Assembly (NCBI GenBank): GCA_026874595.1
Contig: CM049309.1
Location: 29,143,033-29,207,032, forward strand
Source of the DNA: Sipunculus nudus
Lineage: Eukaryota > Annelida > Sipuncula > Golfingiida > Sipunculidae
Length of the DNA: 64,000 nucleotides
Direction of reading: 5' to 3'
In this document: positions 43,802 to 56,599 of the stretch, piece by piece
Numbering within the stretch: position 1 is the stretch's first letter
Layout: every line of letters starts with the position of its first letter
Translations under genes and position numbers: made by a program
Notes under the pieces: model-generated
Told to the model about the DNA's origin: nothing
What the model saw: only the letters and a program-made list of their open reading frames with translations
Databases searched by the model: none

Positions 43802-46800
43802 TTAAAATCTCTTAGTGGATACAATATATTCTTGTACAAAGTTGAAAACATTCCTGTTGTCACAATATGTTATTTCGTTTGAACCAAATAGCAGTAATGA
43901 TGGATACAAAACTGACATATTCCTGATACTAGGTATAACCTTCAAGGATTCAAATAATTTTTGTCGCTGTCGAGTATACAATGGACATTCAAGAAAAAAA
44001 TGCTTTGCATTCTCACATTTATCACCACATACGCATTTACTATCTTCAACTATAACCCCATTTTAAACAGGTCATACCTAAGATTGCTGCACCCCATTCG
44101 TAGTTTCGCATGCAATACGTTGACATGCCTGTCACCGAGATAAAATAAAGGATTGCTGGTTTTAGTGTTTTTCAACAATTTGTTTCTAAATTCTATAAAA
44201 GTTGAAAAAAACTTAATATCATCGTTCCACTCGTTCCAGAGCCGGACACAGTGGGGGATGAACGAGCGGAAATATGTCTCAGTTCGACAGTACATAATAT
44301 CAATATTTGAACGATTACGTAAGGGATACCTATCAGATCTTTCTTGAACATTACCAAGGAGCAAGGATGCAAGGTATTGCGGAGCAGCACTCTTTATGAT
44401 TTTATAAAACATTTCGAGTTTATGTCGCCTCCGACGGGAGGACAATAATTCCCATCCGAGTTCTGCAAGAAGGGAACTATGTGATGCAGTCTTAATACCA
44501 CCACTTACAATTCGTGCTGCCTCAAACTGTACAGATTCTAGTTTTATTGAATCCTTGTTAGACCAATTATCCCATATTATATTACCATATTCTAAGATTG
44601 GTCTCACGTAACTGAAGTAGATATTTTCCAGCGACTTTCGGTCAAGCTTATATTTCAAGGCCTTTAAAATGTTTAATCGAATAAGTGCCTTCTTGTAGAT
44701 AGAGTTGATATGATCAGTCCAAGATAAATCGTTAGATATGGTGATGCCCAAGTGTTTATGATGAAAACTGAAAGGAATACTGGAATTTGCCATAGTTAAA
44801 CATTGATGGTGACGAAGGTTTTGTTGTCGGGTAACTGACATTGCGACTGTCTTCTGAATATTAAACTCAACTAACCATGATTTTGCCCATCGGAGTATGT
44901 TCATAAGATCTTGGTTAATTTGGAGTATATTGTTTTGAAAATTTTCGTTCACAGCAAAAATAGTTGTATCATCCGCAAATAATCGGATGTTGCTGCGGAT
45001 TCCCTCGCAAATATCGTTTATGAATACTAAAAACAATAATGGTCCTAAGACTGTGCCTTGCGGGACACCGGCTTGGAGAATTCCCCATTCAGATGATTCC
45101 CCTTTAATTAGTACCTTCTGTTGTCTCATGATTAAATATGACTTAAACCATTTTAAAAGGTTACCTTTAATACCTGTTCTAATTTTAATAACAACCCTTT
45201 ATGCCAGACTCTATCAAATGCACGACTTATGTCTAAAAATACAACTTTAACATCTTTCTTGTTATCCAGTGCTTCACAAAAGACATGGTAAATATTAAGA
45301 AGCTGACAAATAGTAGAATCACCAGGCGTAAATCCAGACTGAAACCGAGTCAGTATGTTATTGTTTACATAAAAGTTATAAATATATTTGAAAATCACAC
45401 GTTCAACTATTTTGGCAATGCAGCTTGTCAAAGAAATAGGTCGATAGTTTGCTAATAGTCGCCTGTCACCTTTTTTGAACACCGGAGTAACGAAAGCTTT
45501 CTTCCACATTAAGGGAAATTCTCCTCTTTGAAGGGATATATTAAGGAGACGACATAAGGGAGATGCTAAGTAAAGCGCCCCCTCTTTAAGCAAGCGCGGA
45601 CTGACTCCATCTTGGCCGCATGCCTTACTTACTTTAACTGACCGGAGACCGTCAAGTACATCCTGTTTACTGACGTTAATACTCTCTAAGGAAGGACTAG
45701 TAAAACTCGTAGATATATCAGGGAGTGTCGCATTACGATCGTCCACTTTGGATTGAGACAGAAAGAATTCACTGAAAGCTGTTGCAATATCTGAATTATT
45801 GAATAATTGATCTCCTTCCGTTAATATGATTGGAATTCCATCAAGTTTTGAAGTACCAAAAATTTCACATATTTTCTTCCAAAAGTTCTTGGGATCACGT
45901 GTTCAATCAATTTTTATAGATGACATCAGTTCTGACGAGTATTTCTTTTTTGCCTCATCACACTGATGAGTATATTCATTCCTAGATTTCCTGAACTTTT
46001 CCCAGTCACGTGGACGGTTCATATTTTTTGCAATTTTATGAAACCTATCTTTCCGGCGTTTCAAAGCTCTTAATATGTTGTTGTACCAAGGTTTGTCTTT
46101 AGGCCTTATAGTAACTATTTTATTTGGTATACTATGTCTAGCTGCATTAAGAATGGTTTGGGTAAATCGTAAGCATATGTTATCGAGATCGTTCATGTCA
46201 TATATTTCATCCCAGTGTGTATCTTTTAAAAACTGCCTAAAAAGATCAAAGTCAGCTAGGTTATATAACCAAAGGTGCCTTTTATATATGTGGTAATATT
46301 AGGGATTTGGACTTTTAAGTTCGAGTGTAATAGTACAGTGGTTGTTACTACCCAAAGGCGGGGGGAGTATATCGATTTTGTTTATTATACTAGTATCAGA
46401 AGTTATATCCTGATCTAGAATAGTTGAACTGGTCTCTGTTATACGAGTCGGTTCAGAGACATGCATCATAAACATATTGGATTCACAAAATTCTGTTAAT
46501 TTGTGCCCGTGATACGTAGGAGGGTCTGCATTAAAATCGCCCATCAAGATAATTTCATTAAAACCTGTCGTGCGTATATTATCAATATTCTCCTGAAGTA
46601 AAGACCAAAATAGTACATTAGTATTAGGTGGTCTGTAACATGTACCAAGGATATACAGCTTTTGTCGAATTTTCATTTCCATTCATAATATCTCGATATC
46701 ATTAATTTCTAAATCAAAACGTCTCCGAGCAGGTAGATTTTCCTTAACATAGACCGCAACGCCCCCTCCCGGGGCAAAAGTGCGATCACGACGGTGAATT

Positions 46801-47000
46801 GTTTGGTAGCCATCTATATTAAGGTCATGATGCGAATTTGTATTTAAATGGCAATATTATTCTGGAGTAAATCTATCTTGCTAGGTGACAAGCTTCTTAT
46901 GTTAATCAAGCTTATTGAAATGTTATGGCAATTGTGCATGTCATGTAAAGGAGTAACAGTTGTGCAAACTGGGTATTAGGCAGTTTCTTGTTACAATACC
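43802..47000 (-). pseudogene. TE-9 ORF2: endonuclease and reverse transcriptase
   Basis: This ORF nicks DNA and copies LINE RNA at the target. N-terminal endonuclease: INIRSLSPSKIDLL (46905), APGGGVAVYVKENLPARRRF (46760), an in-frame TGA near 46684, GTCYRPPNTN, ILMGDFNAD (46540) and SNNHCTITLEL (46330). Middle: PWYNNILRALKRRKDRFHKI, then one TGA at about 45901. RT: KVSKACGQDGVSPRLLKEG, LANYRPISLTS, RAFDRVWHKG, a frameshift near 45190, and LFADDTTIF (about 44965) with the catalytic Asp pair. C-terminus after a frameshift at about 44055: CVCGDKCENAKHFFLECPLY, the terminal Cys/His motif. Stop near 43802. Confidence 0.92.
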
Positions 47001-47526
47001 AATATATGGTGAAGTGTGCAATTAATATGAATAAATTTATGAGAGACAATTGTGTCAAGTAAAAGAATACATCATCAGCAAAAACATATTCAGGAAAAAT
47101 ATACACATGAAAGTGTATGGAAAATCCATAAAAAACGCACATATAGTGCGGAGCTTGCGGGGCAGTCCCCATTCCGCTGAAAGGCAACAAAAAGATGGGT
47201 TTCAGGTGGCTCCCAAATCCTCTAATATTTAAGCAAACAATCAGAAAAGTAATATTATATATAGTGAGATCTTGCCGTCCCTGTCACAAAAATATATACC
47301 CATATATATATATACATATACATATACTCATGCATACATAAACATATACATTGGTAGACAGTTGTCAATGCAGTGCTCAAATATGTAACCTTGTGATGGA
47401 AATAGACAACAATTTCTTTAATGTGTATATTTTACCAAAGAAGGTCTAGTCAAACAGGTGCCGACAGGAAAATTTAGTCTCAGTGTTTATAACCAGCCAC
47501 ACAGAAAGAAAGCATTGTGCCTTGAA

Positions 47527-48330
47527 TTACACTGAAGGATCATACGCTCGAAAAGTCTTCAAGGGAACATTCAATTCTTTCAGCCCCTCCTTGAACTTTA
47601 TAACACGCGGCAATGATAAAGGAATTAAAGCAAACCAGCCCTTGCTCATATCCTTCATAATCTTCACCAAGTGTTGATGTTCTACGCGTGTTTTGGGATG
47701 CACATCATCAGAAATATATACTTTGTTTCCAGAAATGTTGTGATCTTTCAATGCTCGTGGAGCATCATTAAGGACTCTATCGCGATCCTGTTGCCTGTGA
47801 AACTTAACATGGATCATGCGACCTTTGCTACGTTTTCCTCCGCGACGCAGATTGGCAGGAATTCTATAAGATGCCTCAATATCTAGGTCCGCATTAAGTA
47901 AATCAGAAAATAGGTTATGAACAAACAGAAGACAGTTGTCATAAACGGGTTTTTCTGGCACGTTATGAAGAATTACGTTCTTGCTACGTTGGCGATTGCT
48001 CAGGTCAACTACTTCTTTCTGTAATGAAACAAATTCTTCTCGATGAACACAATTTTCTGTCAAATTCGTTAGTGAATCTTTCTGTTCAGAGTGCTCAGTT
48101 TCCACCTGAGCTACTCCAATTTCAAGATCAGACAACTGAGTGTCCATGCAATTTATTCTCTTTTCCATTTGAGATAGTCTGCCTGAAATTTTGTTCACCT
48201 CAGTTTTAAGTTCATCTAAACAGCTTAGTTTGTCCCAAATCATTTCTAGAAGCTGCCTGTCTGATACGTCAGTTGGCATGTTTACCTTTTTTGTACCTTT
48301 ATTTAAATCGGCCATAATGTCGGTGACCAC
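47527..48330 (-). CDS. TE-9 ORF1: coiled-coil RNA-binding protein
   Basis: An intact 267-codon frame resembling LINE-1 type ORF1 proteins, which bind LINE RNA as trimers. Residues 25-115 are a heptad-rich coiled coil (for example LKTEVNKISGRLSQMEKRI). Then comes an RRM-like part: SKNVILHNVPEKPVYDN and GRMIHVKFHRQQDRDRVL. The C-terminal part includes VYISDDVHPKTRVEHQHLV and a closing RAYDPSV. Two Met codons lie near the start (residues 1 and 6); the second gives MADLNKG. It is about 0.5 kb upstream of ORF2 on the same strand. Confidence 0.85.
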   Translation of the reverse strand: MVTDIMADLNKGTKKVNMPTDVSDRQLLEMIWDKLSCLDELKTEVNKISGRLSQMEKRINCMDTQLSDLEIGVAQVETEHSEQKDSLTNLTENCVHREEFVSLQKEVVDLSNRQRSKNVILHNVPEKPVYDNCLLFVHNLFSDLLNADLDIEASYRIPANLRRGGKRSKGRMIHVKFHRQQDRDRVLNDAPRALKDHNISGNKVYISDDVHPKTRVEHQHLVKIMKDMSKGWFALIPLSLPRVIKFKEGLKELNVPLKTFRAYDPSV

Positions 48331-48420
48331 TCGGGCGGAACAGACAGATCATCAAGTAATGAATGGGCGAGACGAATACAAAAGACAGGTGGTGGACGGC
48401 GGGATTCCTTTATAGTATGG

Positions 48421-49500
48421 GCACGGCTCAATTCATTTTTGAAAAATCAAAATTTCTCACCAGTACGTAATGTCACTGAAGTTGTCGTCAGGCCCTGCCA
48501 TGACTATACAGAAGGCGAGTGTGTCTCTCACAATTTAGCAGATTCTATTCGATATTCAGTCCTTGATTTTGCAAATTTGTAGGAGCTCCTGAAACCCCGC
48601 ACTCAGTCATGCGCCATCTAGCGGCCATTTCTATAGAAATGACTGAATTATTTTTTAGGGCGGGTTGGTGTCGCAGCTGGAATAAACGTTTTGGAATTCG
48701 CGGTTAGTGTGGGGAACTTTTATATTTGGAAGTTTAATCTTGTAAATAAAGATGATTTCATCAAAAAGGCGCGTGATCATACCTGTGAAGCGGATAATTC
48801 TCCGGAATTCGGACTTGTGGAAAAAATGTCTTGCCCGCGTAGCGGTGGAGTTCATTACCTTGTTCTTTTATAATGGGTATATCGCCGATACTCAATGTGT
48901 TGTCGGTTTCTAGACCATTGTAGTGCTGGAAACGAGTGCCTGTGTTCAAGTTAGCGCCACTAGGCGCGCGTCATTTCACGCCAGTGTGAGAAGGGCATTA
49001 TGCCCGTGTGAACGCACTTAACCGTTTTGACCAAACCGCTTCATTTCAGTCAAGTGATCTTGGCCATAACCACTATCATTGCATGATCACATTGCATGTT
49101 AATACATCTTCAACAAATCTAGAAACAGATTAGAAACAACAAGCAAACACGTGCATAAGTTTTTGTTTATGTTTAAACCGCCGCACCACGGATATTTCAC
49201 CGCAAAACAGATCCACAGGTTTGGCAGAATAATAAATATGTTTCACCGGCAAATACTTTAGTTGGTTATATTTAGAATGGATATTGTCAGTGCATATGCT
49301 CTACATTTGATCTATTTACTTAATTATTGTTATTTAAAGGCGAAATAGCTCGATTTCAGCGTAAATGCCTGCTGTGCGAATGAATGTGTGCAGGAGATCC
49401 ATGTATATTCTTGACATTCATAGATTTATCTTGTGTTGAGAATGCATAACGAAGTATAAAGGCATAGGCACAAGCAGCACAGTGACCATAAACCCAATTA
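48421..49500. other. Unassigned; CTCF-like box near 48610
   Basis: No supported gene. GCGCCATCTAGCGGCCATTTC at 48611-48631 reads, on the minus strand, GGCCGCTAGATGGCGC. This is the same box as in satellite A unit 2 (GGCCGCTAGGTGGCGC). GCGCCACTAGGCGCGC at about 48953 is a further variant. The 48655-48949 open frames on both strands have no recognisable domain. Confidence 0.5.
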
Positions 49501-49529
49501 ATTACATGAAAATAATTAATAACAACAGG

Positions 49530-49620
49530 CTTTTAGAGTCATCTGAGCTACACTGATCTGCTGTCCGTCCGTTAGCAGGGCGCATTATGTTACGTCCTAA
49601 CTTCCTACCGAACCTGAAAA
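49530..49620. repeat. Fragment of satellite B head
   Basis: Reads GAGTCATCTGAGCTACACTG followed by CTGTCCGTCCGTTAGCAGGG. This matches the right arm of the satellite B hairpin and its GTCCGT microsatellite, including the start of GTTAACAGGGC. Only one truncated, diverged unit follows (to about 49820). Confidence 0.65.
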
Positions 49621-49849
49621 AATGTTAGTCACCCCTGTGAGATTGAATTTTCCCCATTAACCAGTGTATATCAGTAATCACCGTTAACGGCATATTTAAT
49701 TTTACATATTTAATAAAATCAGATGAGTGGAGAAGAAAAACAGATATATGCTGCAGTTTTGAATTATGTGATATGCAAGCGGGCGTACCAAGCGTTACGA
49801 CATGCTGGGGCAAAATTTCTTTAATGATGGTACGATTATTGCAGTCACT

Positions 49850-52685
49850 AGCAGATGGTCTACCTAATCAATACGGTTATGGATATATTTTGCATTAATT
49901 TGTTTTTATAATAATAATAGCTCTGGACATTTTATAAAAAGTATTCGGTATCCCAGGAATATTTATCTTTTGATGTCTTGTATTTTTACAATACTGCCAT
50001 GGTTCTGCCCTCTGCAGCTCTTTCTTTATTTTATTTTCTGAAAAGTTTCTTTCCATTTCACTGGTCATAGGTGATCACTTCAAAATACTAGGCCGACATC
50101 TTTGACGTTTTACGGGTACATACATAAGGGTTATAGGAGAGAGCCCAAGAAAACTTCATGAACTTAGTTATGATGCCCTATTATTTGTGTTCATTCGTGA
50201 ATTGTTTTATGGATTGTTCTGAAATATGATTTGCCAAATAATCATGAACATTTTAAATTTTCTTTTTATGCGCAAGACTAGTGGTGCCAAGTATATTTTC
50301 TCTGTTGTGTACAGTTTTGATTTTAAACTGTACCAAAATATTCCGAGTGGGACAGTTAAATACTGATGAATTGATATGTGTCGCCTTGTCCGTAGATGCG
50401 GTGCCAAAAATGGATCGGGACCTTGCCTGTGCAAATGGTGCATCTAGAATTTGTCCGTGTTGCAGTTTCAGACTGAGAAATACGATTAGAAAGAATTATT
50501 TTAGCTGAGCATGCCTTATATACAAAACAAACGTATATATCATTTTCGTAATGTAATTGTTGTATAGATTTTGTTGTATTAATTAAAAAAACTAAAAAAT
50601 GCAAAGTGACAGACCATTTATTTCCTTTGAAGACCTCGCCTTTTCAACAAAGTTGCTTTGGTATATATAAGCTTTGTGCAAATGTACTGGTGTACCATGT
50701 TGGCTTTAATGTCTAGGTCTAGCATCAAACTATGACATCCGTGACGCGAGCCTTTTCAAGATCATCTTTCATCTGTAATATCTGATGCCAAGTCTTACAA
50801 CAGTTAAACCGAGCAAAGAAATGAAAGGCATTTAATCAGCAACTTAAGGATCCTTTCTCATCTAGAGCTACATGTATCAACAAGGAAAAAGTCAACGGAT
50901 TAATGCCTTTTGTGTTGTTTCGACCTTAACTGTGTTTTATAAAATGTTCTCGACTCCTCTTGCCATTGTATCAGATCTAAAGTTTTGGTTTGATGGTCAT
51001 ATCAAAATTTCTACAAACATGAGCGACATGCCATATGGGTCCAAAGTTTGAGTTTGTATTGTTCACATTGTTTCCGGTGACAGGTCTTTTATGAAAAAAA
51101 TTATGGAAACATATTTGTATTGCCATGGGCCGTTGTAGACTGGCCCACTCGATGCAATGGTTAAACATAATTCCTCCCAATCGAGCCATCAAACTTACTT
51201 GCTGAGTTGCAATGCTTAGAACAGGTATTGCCACATCACGGCAAATGACTACAGTACGGCTCGTTGACCGACTACTAGTATTTCATCGACTAGTAAACTC
51301 CACTGGTTATGGGACGGTCAGCGCACCACATCAACGCCTAGGGTAACTAAGGGTTTTGCAATGACGTCAGCAGTAATTGATGGTCTTTTACCAGAATTTT
51401 ATTCAAAACCAACAGTTTATTCAGTTATCGCCTATTGCGGGCTTCTAGTTGGCTGTCGATATTTAAATTTAATCAGACTTAATATTTTTAGGCACTCGCC
51501 TGTATTGAGTTGGGCGAGACTTTCAACACTACAAAACAGTGTTCACGTTTATCAGACCATCGCCCTTGTGGGCTTGTTTAAACAAAATGTAGGCCTAGCA
51601 AACTCTGGCTCAGCAAGTCAGCGTGAGAATTTCAGGTGTACACGCGACGAACGCAGTCAAAATGTAATACATGTACCCGCTGGCTGAAACGATGACGTGT
51701 TGGCAACCTTGCAGTGTCTTAGAGAACCATTGTCAGCAGACCTGACGTTGAATTACATGAAGTAGTCTGGTCTCTTCAGTCTTGATCGAGACTAAGTTAA
51801 CCAATACGCGGGTTCAAATAAATGTTGCCAGCTGCTCCTGTCCTCTCGGCAGAGGAAATTTAACTGGAACTATCGTTACAAAATTGTTGCAATAGTGTCT
51901 ATAATGCATTTACATTTTGCTCATGGACCGTTATGTTCGTACAGCAGAGATATATCAAGGACACGGAGGTCCATGTATAGACTACCTGAATACACGTTTT
52001 CAGTGCGAATGTTACCAAGCGGGTATATTGTCTATTGCCTTCGGGACTGAGTTGCCTCTATCGGAACATGGAATCACGTTTTACTTTAAGCATTTCATTA
52101 GTAAACGCGAATACTAAAGCCCAGGGAGGGCTAGGGCCGTTGCTAATTTGACATGGGCCGTGTGTGCGGGATAACGCTATCCGATATAATCGACACATGA
52201 CAATCGAGGTATGACAATACATCAAAAAGTGTTTGATTTATCTGATTGATCGAATTATATCCACCGGAAAAGGACCAGTAGACAGGTCAAAATACGATTA
52301 ACTCCTAACAAATGGCAAGAAATTGTTTTATGGTGATTTTCTGTACTATTAGACCAGATTACCAATACATCAAATGTTTACCAAAATTTGACTTAGGAAA
52401 AGTTTTTTTTCCCTTCTCTCCTTTCCCTGGAAATGCATCTCAGCAAGTATAATGCAAAGAACATTTTCATTTTAACTTTTCAAATTTCTTTGCGTGTTCG
52501 CTCTCATCCTTGATGCAATTTCCAGTTGGTTTTTAATGCACAGAATAGAGCACAGAAAGGTTGGGGGAAACAGTAAGTACACAAATGCGAATTCTTTGAA
52601 ATTCAACCTTCCTAACAGATGGCCTGGCACACTATTTCTGGAAGATTTCATTGCAATGAGATAGCAGAGCATATTCTATCCCAAG
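49850..52685. other. Unassigned 2.8-kb stretch
   Basis: No transposon ends or supported genes. The frame at 50281-50508 ends in SRICPCCSFRLRNTIRK and is moderately GC-rich, but has no clear splice sites or known domain. A 23-bp string at 51663-51685 repeats exactly at 36221. The region from 51360 to 51690 is open for 108 codons, with no recognisable motif. Confidence 0.5.
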
Positions 52686-52693
52686 TTTGAATA

Positions 52694-55600
52694 CTATTTT
52701 TTATTATCCCTGTTAATACAGATTTGCCTTTCTATATCTAGGTAGCTGTTCAATGTTCTCTGAAAGGCTAAAACAGAAATAGGTTCATTTCTATATCCAG
52801 CATTATGGATATAGAATCTCGCGATTAACAAACAAAAATTAAGATGCCTTTTATCTTGATTCCTATATACCCCGAATATTTTATCTTTGTTATTCAAAAG
52901 TAAAGGTGTCTGAAATATATTTGACCACCAGGCCTCAAAATTAAAACAGAATGTCTGTATATCTTTACAAAAAAATGAACCTGTGTAACAGTGATTCTTC
53001 GTTCGTTTTGCAATATTGACAGTTCGGTGATTCACTTATTTTCATTTTATGCAACCATTGATTGTGTGCTACAATTCTGTGAATCAGTCTGTATTGGAAA
53101 TCCTGAAATTTAACATAGATTGTGCATGTATACGGACACATAAATATGAAAGACCAATCCTCTGGTGTTATTTGAAGTTCCGAGTTCCATTTTTTAATCC
53201 CAGTTGGTATTTTGCGTTTCATGTCGATCAACTTTCTTAAAATATTCTTACTACAGAAGACATCAAGTTTCATGTTAGATAAATAAATCATATTTTCTTC
53301 CTCACATTACTCTGTTCAATGTTTGTTCGTAACAGTTGTTTTTTCCAAAATGATGGTATGTCTTTGCGTAATGAAAAATATTCTAAGAAAATAACTTTAA
53401 TATGATATTTAGTAGCTATATCTTCAATCGTCATAAAATTTGCATTCTCTTTTAAAATATCCTTTAAAAATGTTATCCCTGCTTTATACCACCTTAGGTA
53501 TAGTATAGAATTACCATTGGCACATATGCAGTTATTATGTCATATGAATTCATATAAATATTTCCCACAAAGCAATGATCACTTTTATCATATAATTGGT
53601 GAACGTTAGTAAGGATATCTCGGTAAAAAAGACAGTAAATGGATTGGCAAGTCCATGTCGCATCTGCTCTGAAACAGATCTGTTATAGGTGACCATCTGA
53701 AATGGGATTCCATAGCAGATTTCAAAGCAACATTATTTGAACAGAGGAAGCGTTTAACCCAGATTAACTTCAATGAGACGTTTTGCAACCTGACGTCTGG
53801 AGCATTAAAACCACCATGTTTAACATTGGAAATTAATACACTGTGTTTTATCTTAGGGGGTTTCTCCTCCCAAATGAATTGATTGTCAACTTCTGTGCCT
53901 TTTTCAAACAGTGTTCAGTTATATGCAGAACAGACATAGGATATATCAGCGGGGACATGGCTAAAGTTTTGGCAATTAAAATTCTTCCTTTAAGTGTAAG
54001 ACATCTTAATTTCCAAGTTCTAAACATATTTTGAATAAGCAACAGTTTGTCATTGAAATTAGCATCTGCTATTTTACTTTCACTGTCATCAAATATAATT
54101 CCAAGAATTGTAAAGGACCCGGAGCCTCATCTCACTGGTAAATCACCGTCTTCTTTTCCTACTGAATTTCCAATCCACCTGGCTTCTGTTTTGTTTAAAT
54201 TAGCTTTCAGGCCTGAACATAAACCAAATTCAAAAAGGGACTTCAAAAGATATATTCCGGATTCCTCATCCTTAAGAAAGCATGTCGTATCATCTGCAAA
54301 CTGTGAGATTTTTATTTCAGTGTTTCCTATAATTATGCCTTTTACACGTTCGTTTTTTCTGATATGTATGGAGAATAATTCAACGACTAATATGAACAGG
54401 AACGGGGAGAGAGAGCAGCCTTGACGGACACCTCTCTCGGGTTTAAAAAAGGGAGACCTGTGCCGATTATTAATAATACTTGTACTAATACCATTATATA
54501 GAACTTTTATCCAAACGATGAATTTCGCTCCGATATTAAAGGACTTAAGTGCTCTCTCTATATAATTCCAACTTAAAGTGTCAAAAGCCTTATCATAATC
54601 CAGTTCTATTTTTTAGGGTCTGTTTTTTGTTTATATAAGTGTAATATATCGAAGATAAGACGTATATTCTCACCAAAGTAACGGCCTTTAATAAAACCGG
54701 TCTGGTCACAGTGAACCAGTGTTGATAGGAAGGGTTTTTAGCCTGTTTGCCAAGGTTTTGGCTATGATTTTATAATCGGTGGGCAGGAGTGTATTGGGCC
54801 TCAAGTTTTTTAAGAAACATCCTGTCTTTGCCTTTCTTTGAAAGTAACGATATGACCCCCCCCCCCCCCCCCCCCCTTCTTTGCTCAACTGATAGGATTC
54901 CGCTTTCATAACTATATCTCACAGAATCTAGAAAAGACGTTTTTAAGTCAAGCCAAAAATATTGATAAAACTCGGCTTCGAAACCATCCAGACCTGGCGT
55001 TTTTCCATTCTTCATTTCTTCAATAGCTTTCATACATTCTTCCGCTGTAATATCTGCATTTAAAAAGGAATTATCTACATCGCTTAACTGTGGAATCTTA
55101 TCCTGTTGGAAAAATATGTTGTCCCCGCTCTCCTCGTATCTGCTCACTAAAGTTTTTTGAAGAACTTGCAACATTCTTTTAATATATTATCATCACCCGT
55201 TTTCCTTAAATCTGTCTTATATGTTTATTATTATAATTACTGTGCTCTAAAGAAAGAAAATATTTCGTGTTTTTTTGTCGCCTTCTTCATAACATTTATC
55301 ACGTGATCTAAGAATAGAACCTTTTGCTTTTTTTTCATAAATTTCCTCTAATTCTGACTTTAGGTATTCTAAACGTTTCCTTTTTTTCAGTCACGTCAAT
55401 CGTCTGGGTAGATTCTGATATACTATTAATCTCTTCTTCAATAATTTTCTCCTTCTGTCGCAACTTCCTGGCTTTCCTTTTCGAAAATTGAATAGCGAAT
55501 CCCCTGATTTCACATTTGAGAGTATCCCATACCAGAGTTTTATTTAATTCTTCTACATATTTTTCTTTGTTTCTTTTATTATTCGTCTGACACCCGAACA

Positions 55601-55795
55601 AAAGTCCTTATCATTTAAAAGAAGCGTATTAAATTTCCATTAACCTGGACCCCGTTTTGATAACCCGATTAATTTTAAGTTTAATGTTATCATGCTGTGA
55701 TCCGTACATATCGCGGTTTTTATATTAGCCGAGGACACCTTCGGGGAGAGGGCAGCAGAGATTATCCAATAAGTCTGCTCAAAATCCTAGGGGTT
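52694..55795 (-). pseudogene. TE-10 ORF2, 3' part: endonuclease end, RT, C-terminus
   Basis: Endonuclease end: YWIISAALSPKVSSANIKTA and CTDHSMITLNLKLIG (about 55690-55770), with the His of the SDH-like active-site motif. Linker: TLKCEIRGFAIQFSKRKARK. RT: MKNGKTPGLDGFEAEFYQYF (about 54990), GRYFGENIRLIFDI, ELDYDKAFDTLSWNYIERAL (about 54580), RGVRQGCSLSPFLF, and QFADDTTCFL (about 54300) with the catalytic Asp pair. Later: MFRTWKLRCLTLKGRILIAK, FQDFQYRLIHRIVAHNQWLH and NCQYCKTNEESLLH, a Cys/His motif. Frames change several times, once at a C21 run (54856-54876), which reads as poly-Gly inside RT. Confidence 0.9.
54856..54876. repeat. C21 homopolymer inside LINE RT
   Basis: A run of 21 C on the plus strand, poly-G on the coding strand. 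It interrupts the RT reading between SVEQRR and VISLL and inserts about five extra Gly codons plus a frame change. Related LINE sequences have a short Arg-Gly here, so the run is an expansion or a sequencing artefact. Confidence 0.9.
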
Positions 55796-55814
55796 TTCTG
55801 CACTCTAAAAACTG

Positions 55815-56520
55815 AGGACATGTTTCATGTTTCTATTTAAAACACCATTCTGTCCCATTTTTCGAAACATGTTTCCAGCATGTTTCATGACTCACAGATG
55901 TTTCAACTGCGATAACATGTTTTTAATCCTCTTGAAACATGTTTATATATAAAACATGTTTCACACACAGAGAAAATTTCATGGACAGTAAGATAAAACA
56001 TGTCTCTGTGTTACATGTTTTTATATGAAATATGTCGCATATATGACATGTCTTAAGACATGTCTCATTTTTCATAAAACATGTAACTATTTAAAACGTT
56101 TGTTTAGCCTAAAACATGTAGTTGTCCCATTTTTCGAAACATGTTTTCTCTTAAGAAACATGTTTTAAACTTAGAGTTAAACATGTCTCAGTGTTACATG
56201 TCTTTATATGAAATATGTCACATATAAGAAGTGTTTTAAGACATGTTTCACTTTCATAAAACATGTAACTATTCAAAACGTCTGTTCAGCCTAAAACATG
56301 TAGTTGTCCCATTCGAAACATGTGTTTTCCAAAGAAACATGTTTTAACTTAGAGTAAAACATGTCACTGTGTTTCATGTTTTTATATGAAATATGTTTCA
56401 AAAGAAAGTTTCGTTTTCCTAAAAAAAAGTTACATTTGCCCATCGAAGGCAATTAGCATTTTAATCATGTCTCAAAAATGTCTTCAAAATAAAACATGTT
56501 TTGAAAAATATTTAAAGTCA
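55815..56520. repeat. TE-11 left subterminal ACATGT array
   Basis: More than 20 ACATGT cores, many in AAACATGTTT form (a perfect palindrome), at intervals of roughly 15-45 bp. A larger unit of about 184 bp is visible: CATAAAACATGTAACTATT near 56074 and again near 56260, each followed by AAAACATGTAGTTGTCCCATT. Such arrays are usually transposase-binding sites; here that is inferred. Confidence 0.85.
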
Positions 56521-56599
56521 CAGAAAATGTTCTTTGTTGTTTGTCTTTGCCGTTTTATGTCTACTGCAACCATTATGAAAACCTGACGAGGTGCTTCTG

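Larger units (their letters stand above)
43636..48420 (-). mobile_element. TE-9: nearly full-length non-LTR LINE
   Basis: Minus-strand LINE with ORF1 (48330-47527), a spacer with an AT-rich microsatellite (about 47290-47345), ORF2 with APE-type endonuclease, RT and C-terminal Cys/His motif (about 47000-43802), and a short 3' UTR with AATAAA (plus-strand 43636-43641). RT phrases GFTPGDSTICQLL, FLDISRAFDRVWHKGLL and GVPQGTVLGPLLFLVFIND place it in the Jockey/CR1/L2/Rex group. Only a handful of stops and frameshifts interrupt ORF2, so it is a fairly recent copy. Confidence 0.9.
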
